DNA of 64,000 nt from Marinococcus luteus_A (GCF_034497705.1 NZ_JAXRUV010000001.1:1-64000), one strand, 5' to 3'; counted from the first letter of the stretch, positions 40,473 through 49,705 are shown. Numbers and translations are program-made. The notes: generated from the sequence alone by a model not told the origin.

Positions 40473-41651
40473 ATGATTGACCGGCATACTGGAACGTTTT
40501 GGCGGGCTTCCATTGCCCTAGGGCTTGCATCCCTGCTCATTTTTGCCAATATGTATTATCCGCAGCCTCTGCTTCCATTGTTTACCGGAGAATTCAATGT
40601 AAGCGAAGCGACAGCGAGCTTTGTCATTTCATTATCGCTGCTGATGCTTGGAGTAAGCTTCTTTTTTATCAGCGCGATTTCCGACGCAAAAGGGAGGAGA
40701 AAAATCATCGTGTATGCGATGATCTGGGGGACGATAGCTACGCTCCTCATTCCGTTTGCCGGCTCCTTCTGGCTGCTTTTGCTGATGCGGATGGTACAGG
40801 CAGTGGGGCTTGCCGGAATTCCCATTGCGGCTATGTCCTATATCGGGGAAGAATTCACGCCGAGGGCAATGACAGTAGCGATGGGATTTTACGTGAGTGC
40901 AAACAGTCTTGGGGGGATGGGTGGAAGAGTGATGAGCGGCGTGCTTGCTGATTGGTTTGACTGGCGGACGGCTTATTTTTTCATGGCCGGGGCAAGCGTA
41001 CTGCTGGCCGTGCTCGTGATTCTTCTACTTCCGGCTTCGAAAAACTTCAAGCCAAAGCCTCTGGAGTGGAGCGATACTTGGAAAAATGCGCTGTTTCACC
41101 TTAAAGATCCAGTCCAGCGGCTCGCTTATATTATCGGCGGATTGAATTTCTTCGTGTTTATCGGCACGTTTAACTTTATTACGTACCGCCTGGACGGGGA
41201 CCCTTTTTTCGTCAGCACGGCGGTCCTGGGCCTGCTATTTTTAACATACGGGGCGGGCACATTCAGCTCCAGCCTTGCCGGAGAATTGACACAGCGCTTT
41301 AAACAGACAGACTGTATGCAGACCGGCATTTTCATTATGGCCGGCGGTCTGATGCTGTCGCTTGTACCTCAGCTATGGGTGGTTATTGCATCGCTTGCAG
41401 TACTGAGTTTTGGCTTTTTCTTTGCGCATTCCACCTCAAGCTCATGGGTGACAAAAAACGCCAAAAAAGCCCGGGCGAGTGCCTCAGGACTTTATTTGAC
41501 CTCTTATTATCTGGGCGGAAGTCTCAGCAGTATTTATTTTGGACTTCTTTGGCCTATAGCTGGCTGGATCGGTGTCATTGCAGGCGGTCTGCTTCTGTTA
41601 ATAGTTACACTTACAAGCGTGCGCCGCCTCATGCCGGTGGAAGCGGGCTAG
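40473..41651 (+). CDS. MFS transporter (YgaY/YybO-type efflux)
   Basis: 392 residues, 12 membrane segments. MFS motif A appears as SDAKGRRKI near 71, with FANMYYPQPLLPLF at the first helix and GFYVSANSLGGMGGRVMSG in helix 5. The subfamily is annotated as drug or sugar efflux; substrate unknown. The ATG chosen follows GGAAGGA. Its stop overlaps the stop of the convergent gene by 4 nt (CTAG). Confidence 0.85.
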   Translation: MIDRHTGTFWRASIALGLASLLIFANMYYPQPLLPLFTGEFNVSEATASFVISLSLLMLGVSFFFISAISDAKGRRKIIVYAMIWGTIATLLIPFAGSFWLLLLMRMVQAVGLAGIPIAAMSYIGEEFTPRAMTVAMGFYVSANSLGGMGGRVMSGVLADWFDWRTAYFFMAGASVLLAVLVILLLPASKNFKPKPLEWSDTWKNALFHLKDPVQRLAYIIGGLNFFVFIGTFNFITYRLDGDPFFVSTAVLGLLFLTYGAGTFSSSLAGELTQRFKQTDCMQTGIFIMAGGLMLSLVPQLWVVIASLAVLSFGFFFAHSTSSSWVTKNAKKARASASGLYLTSYYLGGSLSSIYFGLLWPIAGWIGVIAGGLLLLIVTLTSVRRLMPVEAG

Positions 41652-42121
41652 CTTTTGGCAGGCAGAAGCACAATACCGTCGCTGTCGGCATAGACGTAAT
41701 CTCCGGGCGTCCAGGTAACGTCGGCAAAATCGACTGGAATGGAGCGCTCTCCGCGTCCTTCCTTGACGGACTTCCGCGGGTTGGTGAAACGGGAAAACAC
41801 CCGGACATTCATTTCGCGCAATTCATCGCTGTCACGGATGGCCCCGTTCACGATAATGCCCGCGAGTCCGCGTTTAACAGCAATTTCTGCCAGGTTGTCC
41901 CCAAGGAGAGCGCGCCGGGATGAACCGCCTCCGTCAACTACAAGGACGCTGCCGGCGGGAATATCGCCAAGCGCCTGCTCAACAAGAACGTTATCCTCAA
42001 ATACTCGTACTGTTTCTACCGGACCTTCGAAGGAAAGTACTGGTCCGTGCGATAAAAACGGTTCATTGGCGACAAAAACCTCGTTTCCGTATTCGTCACA
42101 GATGTCAGCTGTTCTACCCAT
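41648..42121 (-). CDS. RraA-like protein / HMG aldolase family
   Basis: 157 residues, the RraA fold. The conserved substrate and metal site reads DIPAGSVLVVDGGGSSRRAL, GDNLAEIA and GAIRDSDEL. The family includes the RNase E inhibitor RraA and 4-hydroxy-4-methyl-2-oxoglutarate aldolase/oxaloacetate decarboxylase. Bacilli usually lack RNase E-type regulation, so an aldolase/decarboxylase role is more likely. ATG at 42121 has AAAAGGAGG upstream. Confidence 0.88.
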   Translation of the reverse strand: MGRTADICDEYGNEVFVANEPFLSHGPVLSFEGPVETVRVFEDNVLVEQALGDIPAGSVLVVDGGGSSRRALLGDNLAEIAVKRGLAGIIVNGAIRDSDELREMNVRVFSRFTNPRKSVKEGRGERSIPVDFADVTWTPGDYVYADSDGIVLLPAKS

Positions 42122-42210
42122 ATGTATGCCTCCTTTTGTTATTTTCATTGTAAGGCTTTCCCAGAAGAAAGAAAATAGCAGAAGAACAGAAAAAAGATGT
42201 CACTATCATT

Positions 42211-42238
42211 TTGCTTTCAAAGGGCGATATGATAATCT
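42211..42238 (+). promoter_or_regulatory. Sigma-A promoter of dapH
   Basis: TTGCTT, 16 nt, TAATCT; short leader and no lysine riboswitch. Confidence 0.5.
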
Positions 42239-42270
42239 AGGAAAGAGAAATTTGAAGGAGGATGTAAAAC

Positions 42271-42984
42271 ATGAATCAAATGGACGCAAACGAAATTATC
42301 CAGTTCATTTCAGATAGTAAGAAATCCACTCCGGTTAAAGTACATATTACCGGCGAGTTGGACGCTATCGGATTTGGAAATGAAACGAAGCGGTTTATTA
42401 CAGGAAACACCGGTGTATTGTTCGGTGAATGGGAAGATATTAAAGAGGGAATCGAAGCGAATGCAGACAAAATTGAAGATTTTGTCGTAGAAAATGATCG
42501 CAGAAATAGCGCGATCCCGATGCTTGACCTAAAAGACATTGAAGCACGTATTGAGCCGGGCGCGATTATCCGTGACCAGGTGGAAATTGGTAAAGGCGCC
42601 GTCATCATGATGGGTGCAAGCATCAACATTGGCTCCGTTGTCGGAGAAGGCACGATGATCGACATGAACGTTGTCATGGGAGGACGTGCCACCGTGGGTA
42701 ACAACTGCCACATCGGTGCAGGATCAGTTCTCGCCGGCGTCATTGAGCCGCCGTCCGCACAGCCGGTCATTGTTGAAGACGGCGTTGTGGTTGGCGCCAA
42801 CTGCGTAATCCTTGAAGGAGTCACTGTTGGTGAAGGCGCAGTCGTAGCTGCCGGCGCGGTAGTAACAGAAGACGTGCCGCCAAATACGGTCGTTGCAGGT
42901 ACACCTGCACGCGTCATTAAAGAAATTGACGAGCAGACAAAAGGAAAAACAGAAATTAAACAGGAACTGCGCCGCTTAAAATAA
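42271..42984 (+). CDS. dapH: Tetrahydrodipicolinate N-acetyltransferase
   Basis: 237 residues: an N-terminal cap domain (about 1-85) and a left-handed beta-helix of hexapeptide repeats (about 90-205, such as IEPGAIIRDQVEIG and GVVVGANCVILEGVTVGEG). It transfers acetyl from acetyl-CoA to tetrahydrodipicolinate, the first step of the acetylase branch of lysine and diaminopimelate synthesis. Ribosome binding site GAAGGAGG. First gene of dapH-aminotransferase-dapL. Confidence 0.95.
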   Translation: MNQMDANEIIQFISDSKKSTPVKVHITGELDAIGFGNETKRFITGNTGVLFGEWEDIKEGIEANADKIEDFVVENDRRNSAIPMLDLKDIEARIEPGAIIRDQVEIGKGAVIMMGASINIGSVVGEGTMIDMNVVMGGRATVGNNCHIGAGSVLAGVIEPPSAQPVIVEDGVVVGANCVILEGVTVGEGAVVAAGAVVTEDVPPNTVVAGTPARVIKEIDEQTKGKTEIKQELRRLK

Positions 42985-43003
42985 CAACGCGACAACGTAA
43001 CGG

Positions 43004-43050
43004 TGAAAGGCTGCCTTTTGGGACGGGTTCCAAAAGGGGCCTTTCTTTTT
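43004..43050 (+). terminator. Terminator/attenuator between dapH and the aminotransferase gene
   Basis: Long imperfect stem GAAAGGC..CCTTTTGG with CCAAAAGG..GCCTTTC followed by TTTTTC. It may let only part of the transcription continue downstream. Confidence 0.65.
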
Positions 43051-43075
43051 CATTTATGCGAAAGGGGCAAACAGC

Positions 43076-44287
43076 ATGAACTGGCTTGAAAAAGACCAGC
43101 ACTATATAATGTCTACGTACCAGCGTCTTCCAATTGTAGTGGAAAAAGGGGAAGGCAATTACTTATATGACAGCGAACAAAACAAATATCTCGATTTATT
43201 TACCGGTCTGGCCGTCAATATTGTTGGCCATTCGCATCCTTATCTGCTCGATAAGCTGAAGGAGCAGGCAGACCAGTTTCTGCATATTTCCAATATGTTT
43301 ATTAACAAACCGGCCGTCCGCCTGGCGGAACGGCTGATTGAACTCAGTATTCCGGGAAAGGTATTCTTTGCAAACTCCGGGGCGGAAGCCACTGAAGCAG
43401 CGGTCAAGCTAGTGCATAAATGGGGGAGCAGCCAGGAAATCCCCAAAAAAGGAATCGCCGTTCTGGAAAAAAGCTTCCACGGCCGGACGCTGGGCGTTAT
43501 TCAGCTGACGCGCCAGCCCGGAATTTATCAGGATTTTCCGGCAGCGGACTATCCTGTATATGAAGTGGAAGCAGAAAACCTGGAGGCGTTGGAAGAAGTG
43601 CTTAAAACGAAGCAGCCGGCCGCATTTTTATTCGAGCCGGTATTAGGCTCAGGCGGTATTCAGCCGGTTTCTCCTTCTTTTATGGAAAAAGCAAAAGCTC
43701 TCTGTGAGAAATACAACGTGCTGTTTATCGTGGATGAAATTCAGACCGGCATTGGTCGCACAGGCACATTTTTCGCCTATGAGCGGGCGGATATTACGCC
43801 GGATGTTATTTTGTTTGCCAAAGGCATCGGCGGCGGCCTGCCGCTTGGAGGGATGATTGCAGGAGAGCATGTGCAGGAAGTATTTCACCCGGGCGATCAC
43901 GGTACAACGTTTGGGCCTTCCCCGCTCAGTGCTGCGATGGGAAATGCAGTGCTTGACGTTCTGTATGATCAAAACGAATTGGAAAATGGGCGGAAACGTT
44001 CTGAATACTTGTGGTCCCGTCTGGAAGACTGGAAGAACGAAAGCGAAGGATTTGTGCAGGAAATCCGTGGACTCGGCATGATGATCGGTGTAGTGCTGGA
44101 GGCCGACGCTTCATTTGTCAAAGCACTGCAGGAGAGGCTGCTTGCGAAAGGGTTTATGTTTAATATTACCCAGCAGCGTATTATCCGCCTTCTGCCGCCG
44201 CTGACCCTTGAACGCGCTGAGGTGGATTCCTTTATTGAAACCCTTGCCCAAGAAATGAACGCCCTGAAAGAAAGGAGTGTGCAGTAA
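43076..44287 (+). CDS. Class III PLP aminotransferase (ArgD-like), probable N-acetyl-diaminopimelate aminotransferase
   Basis: 403 residues, fold type I PLP enzyme of the ornithine/acetylornithine group: FANSGAEATEAAVKL (phosphate site), FHGRTLG, LFIVDEIQTGIGRTG, and the Schiff-base lysine in FAKGIGGGLPLGGM near 250. The position between dapH and dapL, with the stop overlapping dapL, suggests it makes N-acetyl-LL-diaminopimelate, the step done in B. subtilis by the unrelated class I enzyme PatA. An acetylornithine role cannot be excluded. Confidence 0.85.
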   Translation: MNWLEKDQHYIMSTYQRLPIVVEKGEGNYLYDSEQNKYLDLFTGLAVNIVGHSHPYLLDKLKEQADQFLHISNMFINKPAVRLAERLIELSIPGKVFFANSGAEATEAAVKLVHKWGSSQEIPKKGIAVLEKSFHGRTLGVIQLTRQPGIYQDFPAADYPVYEVEAENLEALEEVLKTKQPAAFLFEPVLGSGGIQPVSPSFMEKAKALCEKYNVLFIVDEIQTGIGRTGTFFAYERADITPDVILFAKGIGGGLPLGGMIAGEHVQEVFHPGDHGTTFGPSPLSAAMGNAVLDVLYDQNELENGRKRSEYLWSRLEDWKNESEGFVQEIRGLGMMIGVVLEADASFVKALQERLLAKGFMFNITQQRIIRLLPPLTLERAEVDSFIETLAQEMNALKERSVQ

Positions 44288-45405
44288 TGACCTCCACTGA
44301 TTTAACGAAATTCCGCCGTGATCTTCACCGCATTCCGGAGCCGGGGTTTCAAGAAGTCAAAACGCAGCAGTATCTGCTTGATGCGATTCGCGCTCTGCCT
44401 CAGGAACACCTGTCATGTAAAACATGGGAAACAGGTATTCTCGTTCGTATCGAAGGCTCTGACCCGGTAAAAACCGTTGGCTACCGGACGGATATGGACG
44501 GCCTGCCGGTTCCGGAGCAGTCAGGTCTGGAGTTTCCATCCGAGCACGAAGGAATGATGCACGCCTGTGGACACGACATGCACATGGCAATTGCGTTCGG
44601 CATACTGCAGAACCTTGCGGAGCACCGGCCGGTTCAAAACGTGGTGATGCTATTTCAGCCGGCAGAAGAAGGACCCGGGGGAGCAGAGCCTATGCTCCGC
44701 TCCGGGGAATTCAAGGCGTGGAAGCCGGACGAAATTTATGCGCTTCATATCGCTCCGGAGCACCCGGTGGGCACGGTTGCGACAAAACCGGGAGTACTGT
44801 TTGCTAATACCTCGGAATTGTTTATTAATCTCCGCGGCAAAGGCGGACACGCGGCACGTCCCCACCAGACAGAGGACATGGTAGTGGCTGCGAGCCACTT
44901 TGTGACTCAGCTTCAGTCAATCGTGGCAAGAAACATTGATCCACTCGATCCGGCCGTGGTAACCATCGGTACAATTGAAGCAGGCACGAAGCAGAACATT
45001 ATTGCGGAATCCGCCCGGGTGGAAGGGACGATCCGCACCTTTTCGATGGACAACATGAAGCTGATTAAAGAGAGAATAACCGGAATGCTGAAAGGGGTGG
45101 AAGCTTCCTTCCATTGTGAAACAGATGTGGACTGGGGGGCGAATTACTGCCAGGTGTATAACGATGAAGCAAAAACAGCTGAGCTGGCTGCATTTGCAGA
45201 GAGTCACAGGGATGTTGACTTTGTGGAAAGCCGGGAAGCAATGACCGGGGAAGACTTTGGCTATTTTCTCCGGGACATCCCGGGGACGATGGTCTGGCTC
45301 GGGGTGGACACGCCGTACGGTCTGCATGACAACCGGATCAGCCCTTCCGAAAAAGCGATGGAGACTGCGGTAAAGTTTTTCACTGATTTTCTGCACAGCA
45401 GGTAA
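44287..45405 (+). CDS. dapL: N-acetyldiaminopimelate deacetylase
   Basis: 372 residues, M20 metallopeptidase fold. Metal ligands in HACGHDMHMA and LFQPAEEGPGGAEP, then ALHIAPEHPVGT and the dimerisation domain with GKGGHAARPHQTEDMVVAA; the C-terminal metal His is in GLHDNRISPSE. It releases acetate to give LL-diaminopimelate. The start overlaps the previous stop (TAATG). Confidence 0.93.
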   Translation: MTSTDLTKFRRDLHRIPEPGFQEVKTQQYLLDAIRALPQEHLSCKTWETGILVRIEGSDPVKTVGYRTDMDGLPVPEQSGLEFPSEHEGMMHACGHDMHMAIAFGILQNLAEHRPVQNVVMLFQPAEEGPGGAEPMLRSGEFKAWKPDEIYALHIAPEHPVGTVATKPGVLFANTSELFINLRGKGGHAARPHQTEDMVVAASHFVTQLQSIVARNIDPLDPAVVTIGTIEAGTKQNIIAESARVEGTIRTFSMDNMKLIKERITGMLKGVEASFHCETDVDWGANYCQVYNDEAKTAELAAFAESHRDVDFVESREAMTGEDFGYFLRDIPGTMVWLGVDTPYGLHDNRISPSEKAMETAVKFFTDFLHSR

Positions 45406-45412
45406 TAAACGA

Positions 45413-45455
45413 TAAAAGACGGCGGGGGCTCTGAAAGCCTCCGTCGTCTTTTTTT
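45413..45455. terminator. Bidirectional terminator
   Basis: AAAAGACGGCGGGGGCT with AGCCTCCGTCGTCTTTT and further T residues, between dapL and the convergent MscS gene. Confidence 0.85.
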
Positions 45456-45459
45456 TGCT

Positions 45460-46290
45460 TTATGCTTCTTTGCTGATGTTCACCTGGTGCGGGTAAGGAA
45501 TTTCGATATTATGGGCATCAAGGTCTTCTTTGCAGGCCTTCAGCAGCTCCCGCTGCATGGCCCATTGCATCATGTTCTCTGTTTTGGCGATAATACGAAT
45601 CGTTACCTCCGAAGCACCAAGGGCGTTTACTCCTACAACATCAGGGCCTTCTTTGAAAATACCCTGCTCCTCAGCTACGCGGTTGCAGGCTCCCTGAATG
45701 ACGGCAATCGCTTTATCCACATTCTCTTCATAAGCGATGCCGATATCGACAATGGCTTGCATGTTCCCGCGTGAATAATTGCTCACAACGCTGATTTCCC
45801 GGTTTGGTACGAAATGCAGCGTGCCGTCAAAGCTTCGCACCTGAGTTGTGCGCAGTCCGACCTCCTCGACAATCCCGTCTATTCCGGCAATCGCAATGTA
45901 GTCTTCAACGTCAATCTGCTTTTCAAGCAGAATAAAAAAGCCGGTAACGACGTCGCTGACAAGGCCCTGGGCCCCGAAACCTATCGCAAGCCCGACGATC
46001 CCGGCACTGGCGATCAGTGGAGCAATATCAAGATCAAACAAGCCCAAAGTAATGGTAATCACGATAAATAACAAAATGTAAGTAAAGATGCTTATAGCGA
46101 GCTTCGAAAGGGTTTTAACCCTGCCGGGGTGCATATTCCGCTGTTTTTCCATCCGGTTAAAGGCGCGATGAATGATTTTGCTCCCGATGGCGCGTATTAT
46201 AATATAACCGATGAGCACACCAATTAGCTGCACCATTAAAATAATGGCAGCTGTCCAGAAAATTCCTTCATTAAACGATTCCATATCCAA
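45460..46290 (-). CDS. MscS-family mechanosensitive channel (YkuT-like)
   Basis: 276 residues: three membrane helices, with the pore helix APLIASAGIVGLAIGFGAQG, then the MscS beta domain (VEDYIAIAGIDGIVEEVGLR, HFVPNREI) and alpha/beta tail. It resembles B. subtilis YkuT, whose gene also neighbours ykuU. A TTG at 46290 lies 9 nt after GGGGAG; the alternative ATG two codons on is 15 nt away. Divergent from the peroxiredoxin gene. Confidence 0.9.
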   Translation of the reverse strand: MDMESFNEGIFWTAAIILMVQLIGVLIGYIIIRAIGSKIIHRAFNRMEKQRNMHPGRVKTLSKLAISIFTYILLFIVITITLGLFDLDIAPLIASAGIVGLAIGFGAQGLVSDVVTGFFILLEKQIDVEDYIAIAGIDGIVEEVGLRTTQVRSFDGTLHFVPNREISVVSNYSRGNMQAIVDIGIAYEENVDKAIAVIQGACNRVAEEQGIFKEGPDVVGVNALGASEVTIRIIAKTENMMQWAMQRELLKACKEDLDAHNIEIPYPHQVNISKEA

Positions 46291-46487
46291 CTTATACCAC
46301 TCCCCAGCCTATAGTTTCCATTTCAACCTGATTAGTATAACATAACCGATTGTGCCAAAAAATATGCAATAGTAATGAATCAAACTGCCGTAAAAACAGG
46401 AGCGGAGCGTTTCGTTGACTTTGAAATTGGCGGTCCATATAATGAAGGATAGAATGCAGGATCGTAATTATTAAAGGAGTGGAATGC

Positions 46488-47039
46488 ATGAGTGAAAAGC
46501 GTATGGTAGCAAAGCAGGCTCCGCGCTTCGAGATGAATGCCGTCATGCCAGACACCTCGTTTGGCACGATCAGCCTTGAACAAATAATGAAGGAAGATAA
46601 ATGGACGGTGCTCTTTTTCTATCCGATGGATTTCACCCACATCTGTCCGACAGAAATTACAACAATGAGTGACCATTATGAAGAGTTTGAAGAACTTGAT
46701 ACAGAAATTATCGGCGTCTCGACGGATACGATCCACTCGCATAAAGCATGGATCAATATGACACGGGAAGAGAACGGGCTCGAGCAGCTGAAGTTTCCGC
46801 TTGCAGCTGATACAAACCACCGGGTGAGCCGGGAGTACGGCGTGTTAATCGAAGAAGAGGGAGTGGCGCTGCGCGGTTTGTATATTATTAACCCGGACGG
46901 AGAACTGCAGTATTCAATGGTTCATCACAACGATGTCGGGCGCGATGTGGATGAGGTGCTTCGCGTACTCCAGGCTTTGCAGATGGGCGGAATGTGTCCG
47001 GCGAACTGGAAGCCGGGACAGGACACGCTGAACACGTGA
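46488..47039 (+). CDS. 2-Cys peroxiredoxin (AhpC/TSA, YkuU-like)
   Basis: 183 residues, typical 2-Cys peroxiredoxin: peroxidatic Cys53 in FTHICPTE and resolving Cys near 171 in GGMCPANW. It reduces hydroperoxides in the cytosol using thioredoxin-like donors. ATG at 46488 follows AAAGGAG by 8 nt. Confidence 0.93.
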   Translation: MSEKRMVAKQAPRFEMNAVMPDTSFGTISLEQIMKEDKWTVLFFYPMDFTHICPTEITTMSDHYEEFEELDTEIIGVSTDTIHSHKAWINMTREENGLEQLKFPLAADTNHRVSREYGVLIEEEGVALRGLYIINPDGELQYSMVHHNDVGRDVDEVLRVLQALQMGGMCPANWKPGQDTLNT

Positions 47040-47109
47040 CCTTCCCTGGTTCCGGCTAAAGAGGATTGCCAAAAAGCTGAAGGACTCGAGAAGAATAGGG
47101 GAGAACGGA

Positions 47110-47775
47110 ATGAAGAAACAGTTTGCAGTCATTGGCCTCGGCCGGTTCGGTGGAAGCATATGCAACGCTTTGGCCGACGAAGGAATGGACGTGCTTGCTA
47201 TTGATTCCAATGAACACCGGGTCAATGAATTTGCCCAGGTCGTCGCCCAGGCGGTCATTGCGGATGGTATGGATGAAAAGGCGCTGCGCGGCCTTGGGAT
47301 CCGTAATTTTGACAATGTCATTGTAGCGATCGGCGACAATATCCAGGCAAGCATTATGACGACCATCGTGCTTGATGAAATTGGCGTCAAGCACATTACG
47401 GTAAAAGCACAAAATGATTATCATGAAAAAGTACTGCGGCGCATCGGCGCCCATGAAGTTATCCACCCGGAGCGCGATATTGGAGTAAGAGTGGCGCACA
47501 GCATCGTGTCTAAAAGCGTGCTCGACTACCTGGAGCTTTCCGAGGATTACAGCATCGTAGAACTTGAAGCCGGTCAGCTGCTTGACGGGAAATCTCTTCT
47601 CGACTTAGATATACGTGAAACGTATGGATGTAACGTCCTCGCGATTAAACGAGGGGAGGACGTCCACGTGTCTCCGCGCCCGGAAGTGGATATCAGCGAA
47701 GGAGATATCTTGATTATTGTGGGTGCGGATGGGGACATTGCGAGACTCGAGGCCCGGTGGATAGATGATAACTGA
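47110..47775 (+). CDS. ktrC: Potassium uptake regulatory subunit KtrC/KtrA (RCK domain)
   Basis: 221 residues: an N-terminal RCK Rossmann domain (IGLGRFGGSICNAL, then the acidic VLAIDSNEHRVNEFA that binds ATP/ADP) and a C-terminal RCK_C domain (about 135-220). It forms the cytosolic gating ring of a Ktr potassium channel; no ktrB/ktrD membrane partner is in the window, as for B. subtilis ktrC. Important for osmotic adaptation. Confidence 0.93.
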   Translation: MKKQFAVIGLGRFGGSICNALADEGMDVLAIDSNEHRVNEFAQVVAQAVIADGMDEKALRGLGIRNFDNVIVAIGDNIQASIMTTIVLDEIGVKHITVKAQNDYHEKVLRRIGAHEVIHPERDIGVRVAHSIVSKSVLDYLELSEDYSIVELEAGQLLDGKSLLDLDIRETYGCNVLAIKRGEDVHVSPRPEVDISEGDILIIVGADGDIARLEARWIDDN

Positions 47776-47787
47776 AAATGGCCAAGG

Positions 47788-47821
47788 CTCTTCCGTATGA
47801 TTCATGCGGAAGGGTTTTTTT
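47788..47821 (+). terminator. Intrinsic terminator
   Basis: CTTCCGTATG with CATGCGGAAG and a following run of seven T. Confidence 0.8.
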
Positions 47822-47890
47822 AGTTTTTCAGTTTACAAAAAGGGTAAATAAGGATGTTGGCTGCATATATTATTACAGGAGGTGAATTAG

Positions 47891-49084
47891 TTGCTGCTGT
47901 ATGCGTCATTACTCGTAACACTGTTGGCCATCGGGCTGATTGTTTATATATTTGATGTTAAAAGCAATTATTTCCCGGTGCCGATGGTGCTTTTGATTAT
48001 TGGACTCGGGCTCTCCTTCATTCCCGTTTTCAGCAGGCTTGGTTTAAATCATGATATTATTTTTGATCTGCTGCTTCCGGCGATATTATTTGTCTCTGCC
48101 TATAGTTTTCCGATACGTTCATTAAAGAAAAACATCTGGCCGATTGCGACACTTGGAACACTTGGGCTAATGGCCACCGTTTTTTTAATGGCAGTGCTTA
48201 TATATCTTGTAGGGGGTCCGGCTGTCGGTCTGTCTTTCGTGGCGGCATTTTTAATTGCTTCGATACTGACACCGACCGATCCGGTATCCGTAACGGCTAT
48301 CCTTGAAAATGTGTTCGGAGATTCGGATATCCCGAAAGTAGTAGAAGGGGAATCGATGATCAATGACGGCACAAGCGTGGTATTGTTCGGGATAGCTTCA
48401 TCCATGTTTTTGTATAATGAATCCTTTTCTATATTTTCGTTTCTGGGTGAATTTCTGCTCGTTTCGTTTGGCGGTGTTGCCGTCGGTACGGCCGGGGGAT
48501 GGCTTGTCACAAAAGCGGTACACGTCATGCATAATCACGTGTACCAGGTGATGCTCAGTATAATTCTTGCCTACGGCGGCTTTTATATTGCTGAAGGCCT
48601 TGGAGCTTCCGGAGTTTTAGCAACAGTTTCCGCAGGTATAATGCTCTCCCGGGCCTTCCAGAAGTCAGAAAAGGAGGAGGAACTTCACTCCTATTTGGAT
48701 GGCTTTTGGAAAGTGGTGGAGCCGGCTGTATTGTCACTTCTCTTTTTATTGATCGGTATTCAGTCAGCGGATTATCTTGCGTTCGGTCACTGGCTGCTTG
48801 CGATTGGGGTATTTATAATTTCGTTGATCGTCCGTTTCATTGTGTTGGGAGGTTTCCTGAAATTATCCCCGCATATCAAAGAACGGTTTCAGTGGTCATC
48901 CGTGTTTATGATGACCTGGTCAGGGCTGAAAGGAACTGTTTCTGTGGCTCTGCTGCTGAGCATTGAAACGCAGTCAGGCAGCAGTGCGGATCTAGTTGTT
49001 TCGCTGACGTTTGCAGCCATCCTGCTGTCGCTTGTGATTCAAAGCCTTGGGGTCTATCCACTGGCACAGAAATTTTCTTCCTAA
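47891..49084 (+). CDS. Monovalent cation:proton antiporter, CPA1 (NhaP-like)
   Basis: 397 residues, about 12 membrane segments. The ion-binding motif is LTPTDPVSV near 137, with the following VVEGESMINDGTSVVLF, both diagnostic of CPA1 Na+(K+)/H+ exchangers; GLKGTVSVALLLS is near the C terminus. No C-terminal regulatory domain. It expels sodium and controls pH, fitting a saline/alkaline habitat. TTG start 7 nt after AGGAGGTG. Confidence 0.9.
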   Translation: MLLYASLLVTLLAIGLIVYIFDVKSNYFPVPMVLLIIGLGLSFIPVFSRLGLNHDIIFDLLLPAILFVSAYSFPIRSLKKNIWPIATLGTLGLMATVFLMAVLIYLVGGPAVGLSFVAAFLIASILTPTDPVSVTAILENVFGDSDIPKVVEGESMINDGTSVVLFGIASSMFLYNESFSIFSFLGEFLLVSFGGVAVGTAGGWLVTKAVHVMHNHVYQVMLSIILAYGGFYIAEGLGASGVLATVSAGIMLSRAFQKSEKEEELHSYLDGFWKVVEPAVLSLLFLLIGIQSADYLAFGHWLLAIGVFIISLIVRFIVLGGFLKLSPHIKERFQWSSVFMMTWSGLKGTVSVALLLSIETQSGSSADLVVSLTFAAILLSLVIQSLGVYPLAQKFSS

Positions 49085-49134
49085 GAGAGTATGGATGCAC
49101 CAGGTGACATGAAAAGCAAGCAATATGTATAAGA

Positions 49135-49169
49135 AAAACACGTCCGGAGAAATACACCGGGCGTGTTTT
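49135..49169. terminator. Bidirectional terminator
   Basis: AAACACG-CCGG with CCGG-CGTGTTT (one bulge each side) and T-run, between antiporter and OsmC genes. Confidence 0.78.
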
Positions 49170-49180
49170 GTGGTTTCCGA

Positions 49181-49618
49181 TTAAGCTTTACTCCAGTCAG
49201 CATTCATTTCTACGCCGGCTGCGTGCAGAGTAGTAAATACCGGACAGCGGGCATCAACCTTCTCCTGAAGCTCCTGAACACGTTCATCGCTTTCAGATGT
49301 CCGGACCTTCGCTTTTACCGAAACAGTCTGAAAATACGGACGAACATCAGGATTGCCCATCATACCTTCTGAATCAATGTTGCCATTTACCTGAAATGAA
49401 ATACCCTGCAGGTCAAAATCCATCTCCTTAGCCACGAAATTAGCTACAGCGTTTTCGCAGCCTGCCAGGGAAGAAAGAAGAGCGGATAAAGGATCCATAC
49501 CCTGATTGCTTCCGCCAAGGTTTTCCGGCTCATCGATCGTAATTTCATGAGAACCTGTAGATAGATCAGTCTGAAAGTTTTTAGCGTTTCCTTCTACGTT
49601 AAATTCCATATTAGCCAT
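49181..49618 (-). CDS. OsmC-family peroxidase-like protein
   Basis: 145 residues, OsmC/Ohr fold, with the two conserved cysteines Cys54 (SLAGCENA) and Cys125 (ARCPVFTTL) and an MDPLSALLSS helix. OsmC/Ohr proteins reduce organic hydroperoxides; the subgroup (YhfA/OsmC-like) is often of unknown substrate. ATG follows AAAGGAG. A near-perfect sigma-B promoter precedes it, so it belongs to the general stress response. Confidence 0.9.
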   Translation of the reverse strand: MANMEFNVEGNAKNFQTDLSTGSHEITIDEPENLGGSNQGMDPLSALLSSLAGCENAVANFVAKEMDFDLQGISFQVNGNIDSEGMMGNPDVRPYFQTVSVKAKVRTSESDERVQELQEKVDARCPVFTTLHAAGVEMNADWSKA

Positions 49619-49652
49619 ATTTATTCACTCCTTTAGGTAGAACTACCGTACT

Positions 49653-49678
49653 ATACCCATGCCCCTATTAAGTTAAAC
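49653..49678 (-). promoter_or_regulatory. Sigma-B promoter of the OsmC gene
   Basis: Minus strand GTTTAA, 14 nt, GGGTAT: exact matches to both B. subtilis sigma-B hexamers with permitted spacing. Confidence 0.82.
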
Positions 49679-49705
49679 AAGAAGGACAGCCAATCCCCAA
49701 GTTGC

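Noticed and set aside
42149..42270. Possible lysine riboswitch before dapH
   Set aside because: The leader is only about 30 nt after the best promoter and shows none of the L-box helices.
42276..42995. 239-codon minus-strand frame opposite dapH
   Set aside because: Mirror of the hexapeptide-repeat coding sequence; Pro/Thr/Ser-rich with no start signal.
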